DNA of 9,098 nucleotides, from the NCBI GenBank assembly GCA_937885175.1, contig CAKZZO010000033.1:1-9098 (forward strand). Reading direction: 5' to 3'. How positions within the stretch are numbered: position 1 is the first letter of the stretch; each line of letters begins with the position of its first letter. The DNA comes from an uncultured Treponema sp. Its GTDB lineage: Bacteria > Spirochaetota > Spirochaetia > Treponematales > Treponemataceae. Positions 6,870-9,098 of this stretch are shown here, piece after piece. A program made the translations under genes and the position numbers. The notes below the pieces were generated by a model. The model was not told where the DNA came from. It was given only the letters and a program-made list of their open reading frames with translations, and made no database searches.

Positions 6870-8948
6870 TTATTTTTTATTATGAATTTCGGTGATTGCT
6901 TTGATATGCGCAGCCAGTTTTTCATCTTTTGCAAGTGTCTCAATGGGAAGGGGCATGCGGTATGTCCAGTTGAAAACTGACACTGAGCCGGGAATATTAA
7001 TCCGTTCATCCTCTTCGTTTTTCTGCCAGTATTTTTTGTCCAGAGAAAGCCAGTCCTGCAGTGGGTTGATGTACCATGCTCCTGCGGTTTGCGCTGATTT
7101 TTCCAGCACGAATGCGGCAATCTTTGGAGAAAAATCCCCGTCTGCAAGCATGGGCTTTTCTTTTACAAGAACACCGCTGACTTTTTTGCTTGCTTTTGCC
7201 TTGCCTTTTGCGCCGAATGCTTTTTCAAAGGCACGGGCGGACTCCCTTTCTTCGCTCCACCAGAGGCGAATGGTTGAACTGTCATGCACGCTGGTTGTGG
7301 TGACATCAAGGGGGCAGTAGTCTTCAAATGGAATGTAGGGCTGACCATCCGCACTCCAATTGCGAGTCCAACGCACTACATTTAGATGCAGAATACCGTA
7401 TTTTTCCATGGTGGGGGCAAGACAGCCAAGACTTACACCCAAATCTTCGCCGCAGGGTATCATCTTTGTGGAGGGAATCAGCGCGTCAAAGATTTCCTCG
7501 GCCTGTTTTTGCCAGAGTTTTTCGTTTTTTTGGTTGACTTTGGCAAAAATGTCATTAAGGCGATTTTTTTCGTCATCATTGAGACTCTGCCATGCCTTGG
7601 TGCCCTGATAAAGCCAGCTGGGAACGAATTTATCGGGAGAAAGTTCAATCAGCGTACGGTTTTTGAGACGGCGGCAGAAGAACTGCTTGATTTCGCCAGC
7701 TTTTGCCTCGCTTCCGAATTCACGCAAATCTACGGCATATACATCGCGGGCAGTCTTCATGTCGCTTCTGAAATTCCACAGCTCTTCGTTTCCGATTTGC
7801 GTGCAGAATTTGCGAAAAATGGCATGGGCTTCTTCTCGACTCTGCACAAAGGGGTCAAGACGCTCTGTGTTCAGATGAGGTTCGCACAGCCATTTAATTC
7901 TGCCCTTGTCAAAGCCCGCATCTTCCAAATCCTTGCGGGAAAGGGTTGCATAGGGCTCCGTGTGCCCCAGTTCCGCTGTGTTTTCGCCTTCGGGAACTGC
8001 CCAGATGCGGAAAAAGCCCAGAATGTGGTCGAGACGGTAGGCATCGTAAAACTGTGCCGCGGATTTGAGGCGCAGTTTCCACCAGGCAAAATCATCTGCC
8101 GCATGTTTTTTCCAATTGTATGTGGGAAATCCCCAGTTTTGTCCTGTAGGATTGGAACCATCTGGCGGAGAACCAGCACGTAATTTTTGGTTGAAGAGTT
8201 CGGGATGGCACCAGGCATCACAGGAATCATCGTTCATCAAAATGGGCAGGTCGCCTTTGAGGATAATGCCTTCTTTGCGCACTGCATCTGCCGCTTCTGC
8301 AAACTGCTTGAAGGCAATAAATTGTTCCCAGGCAAAGAAGTACAAGTCGTCATGCAAATCCTTGTCTTTCCAGCGGCGTAAAATTTCTTCCTGTGTAATC
8401 TTTCTGTCTTTTGCGCTCCAGCCTTTCCAGGTGGACTGAATGTAGACCTGCTTGAGATACTTGTAGACACAATAGGCGGGAAGCCATTCTTGTTTTTTGA
8501 CCCAGGATTTGAATTCGGCATTGCCGTCCAGTGTGGCTGCTTCAAAATGATAGAGTGACTCCAAAAGATAATGCTTCTGCAGGTTGACCGATTCATAGTC
8601 AAAACGGACGGCATTCTTGTGTTGCTTGATAAAACTGTCGTAGTAGGCCGCAATATTTTTATTCCGCTTGCATATTTCTTTGAATGACGGAATCTGGGCA
8701 AGGGAGATATACATAGGATGCAGGGCAAAGGCACTCAGACTGCTGTAGGGCGAACTTTGCGTTCCCGTGTCCAGCACAGGCAGCAACTGGATGAGGCCCA
8801 AGCCCGCTTTTTTTGCCCACTGAGCCAGCGGAACAAGTGAACAGAATTCCCCGATAACAGGAGATTCATCCGTACGCAACGCCCCCAGTGGAACGGCAAT
8901 GCCAGAGAGACGGTCTAGTTTTCTGTGTATGGTTTTATCGCTTTTCAC
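6870..8948 (-). CDS. malQ: 4-alpha-glucanotransferase (GH77), DPE2-like, without CBM20 domains
   Basis: GH77 amylomaltase moves alpha-1,4-glucosyl or maltodextrin units to an acceptor glucan. This 692-residue, signal-less protein is probably cytoplasmic. Visible motifs are GDLPI (232-236), AGSPPD (258-263), GQNWGFPTYNW (269-279), YRLDHILGFFRIW with nucleophile D307 (304-316), CGEDLG with acid/base E501 (499-504) and TTSVHD with stabiliser D556 (551-556). D307 to E501 is 194 residues, against about 48 in E. coli MalQ. The extra ~146 residues match the interrupted GH77 domain of plant DPE2, as does the PPD/GQNWGFPTYNW/HILGFFRIW wording. The N-terminal CBM20 pair of DPE2 is absent: the conserved core (LSGIAVPLG) begins at residue 14. 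Residues 579-597 are a short Lys/Ala-rich insert. The start is GTG at 8948; no in-frame ATG, GTG or TTG follows before the core and a stop lies upstream. It is the first gene of the operon with GH13. Confidence 0.92.
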   Translation of the reverse strand: MKSDKTIHRKLDRLSGIAVPLGALRTDESPVIGEFCSLVPLAQWAKKAGLGLIQLLPVLDTGTQSSPYSSLSAFALHPMYISLAQIPSFKEICKRNKNIAAYYDSFIKQHKNAVRFDYESVNLQKHYLLESLYHFEAATLDGNAEFKSWVKKQEWLPAYCVYKYLKQVYIQSTWKGWSAKDRKITQEEILRRWKDKDLHDDLYFFAWEQFIAFKQFAEAADAVRKEGIILKGDLPILMNDDSCDAWCHPELFNQKLRAGSPPDGSNPTGQNWGFPTYNWKKHAADDFAWWKLRLKSAAQFYDAYRLDHILGFFRIWAVPEGENTAELGHTEPYATLSRKDLEDAGFDKGRIKWLCEPHLNTERLDPFVQSREEAHAIFRKFCTQIGNEELWNFRSDMKTARDVYAVDLREFGSEAKAGEIKQFFCRRLKNRTLIELSPDKFVPSWLYQGTKAWQSLNDDEKNRLNDIFAKVNQKNEKLWQKQAEEIFDALIPSTKMIPCGEDLGVSLGCLAPTMEKYGILHLNVVRWTRNWSADGQPYIPFEDYCPLDVTTTSVHDSSTIRLWWSEERESARAFEKAFGAKGKAKASKKVSGVLVKEKPMLADGDFSPKIAAFVLEKSAQTAGAWYINPLQDWLSLDKKYWQKNEEDERINIPGSVSVFNWTYRMPLPIETLAKDEKLAAHIKAITEIHNKK

Positions 8949-8957
8949 TAGAAGAAT

Positions 8958-8966
8958 ATTATACCA
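8958..8966 (-). promoter_or_regulatory. Extended -10 promoter of the glucanotransferase-GH13 operon
   Basis: The - strand reads TGGTATAAT, a perfect extended -10 element. A recognisable -35 box is lacking (TCCCAC at 17-bp spacing), as is common for extended -10 promoters. Only 9 nt separate the TATAAT from the GTG start at 8948, so transcription would begin within a few nucleotides of the start codon and leave essentially no leader. The T-rich segment ATTTTTCTGTGG directly precedes the -10. Confidence 0.6.
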
Positions 8967-9042
8967 CAGAAAAATAAAGTGTGGGAAAAATCTTTAGGGA
9001 ATTTTTAGAAAGGATAGATTGGACAGAGACAGGAGAATGCTT

Positions 9043-9096
9043 GCAGGGCAAACGCATTATACATATCGTACTTGAACATCGGCTGGACAAATGAAA
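9043..9096 (-). repeat. Right copy of the 54-bp inverted repeat pair
   Basis: On the - strand this stretch matches 52-105 at 52 of 54 positions. It contains TATAAT at 9056-9061, read leftward toward the glucanotransferase gene, and ends 94 bp before that gene's GTG. Gapped similarity continues inward to about 9024. The right edge of the window is only 2 bp away, so the true outer boundary is unknown. No transposase or integrase lies between the copies. Confidence 0.9.
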
Positions 9097-9098
9097 AG

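Noticed and set aside
7386..8183. 265-codon open frame on the + strand inside the glucanotransferase gene
   Set aside because: It lies wholly antisense to strong GH77 motifs, its translation resembles no family and lacks domain pattern, and it has no convincing start region. It is a shadow frame.
52..9096. Classical transposon bounded by terminal inverted repeats
   Set aside because: No transposase, recombinase or cargo typical of mobile elements lies between the repeats, the genes are housekeeping in character, and no target-site duplication can be assessed because the right copy abuts the window edge.

Overview
The window looks like a chromosomal housekeeping and carbohydrate-metabolism region of a spirochaete, most likely a Treponema-like host-associated species. 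This is an inference from protein character: a DUF3943 outer-membrane-type protein, a diverged threonine synthase, a DPE2-like 4-alpha-glucanotransferase and a very large cytoplasmic GH13 protein, all with moderate GC. No rRNA, tRNA, CRISPR array, phage gene or transposase is visible.

Layout. Positions 1-204 are intergenic. They hold a 54-bp repeat (52-105), a promoter with a perfect TTGACA box, and a nested-palindrome hairpin with a T8 tract that runs straight into the first ATG. Next on the + strand come a signal-peptide-bearing DUF3943 protein (205-1725) and a threonine synthase-like PLP enzyme (1788-3107). These converge on a two-gene - strand operon: a GH77 glucanotransferase (8948 down to 6870), then, 23 bp downstream, a 1224-residue GH13 protein (6846 down to 3172). 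The operon promoter is an extended -10 box about 9 nt from a GTG start. The right end (8949-9098) carries a second copy of the 54-bp repeat in inverted orientation.

How the genes work together. The - strand pair probably remodels intracellular alpha-glucans. The GH77 enzyme would shuffle glucosyl units among maltose, maltodextrin and a glycan acceptor, and the GH13 protein would hydrolyse or transfer alpha-glucan. Neither protein has a signal peptide. The + strand pair has no obvious link to glucan metabolism: one is an envelope protein, the other an amino-acid enzyme or a relative of one.

Most noteworthy: (i) the 52/54-identical inverted repeats, each about 95-100 bp upstream of the outermost gene and in the same orientation as that gene; (ii) four TCGGTA/TACCGA half-sites at about one-helical-turn spacing inside a terminator-like hairpin; (iii) a histone-H1-like Lys/Ala tail on the GH13 protein; (iv) replacement of the usual threonine synthase signature motifs around a retained lysine; (v) a DPE2-type insertion in the GH77 enzyme without CBM20 domains; (vi) a probably leaderless glucanotransferase mRNA.
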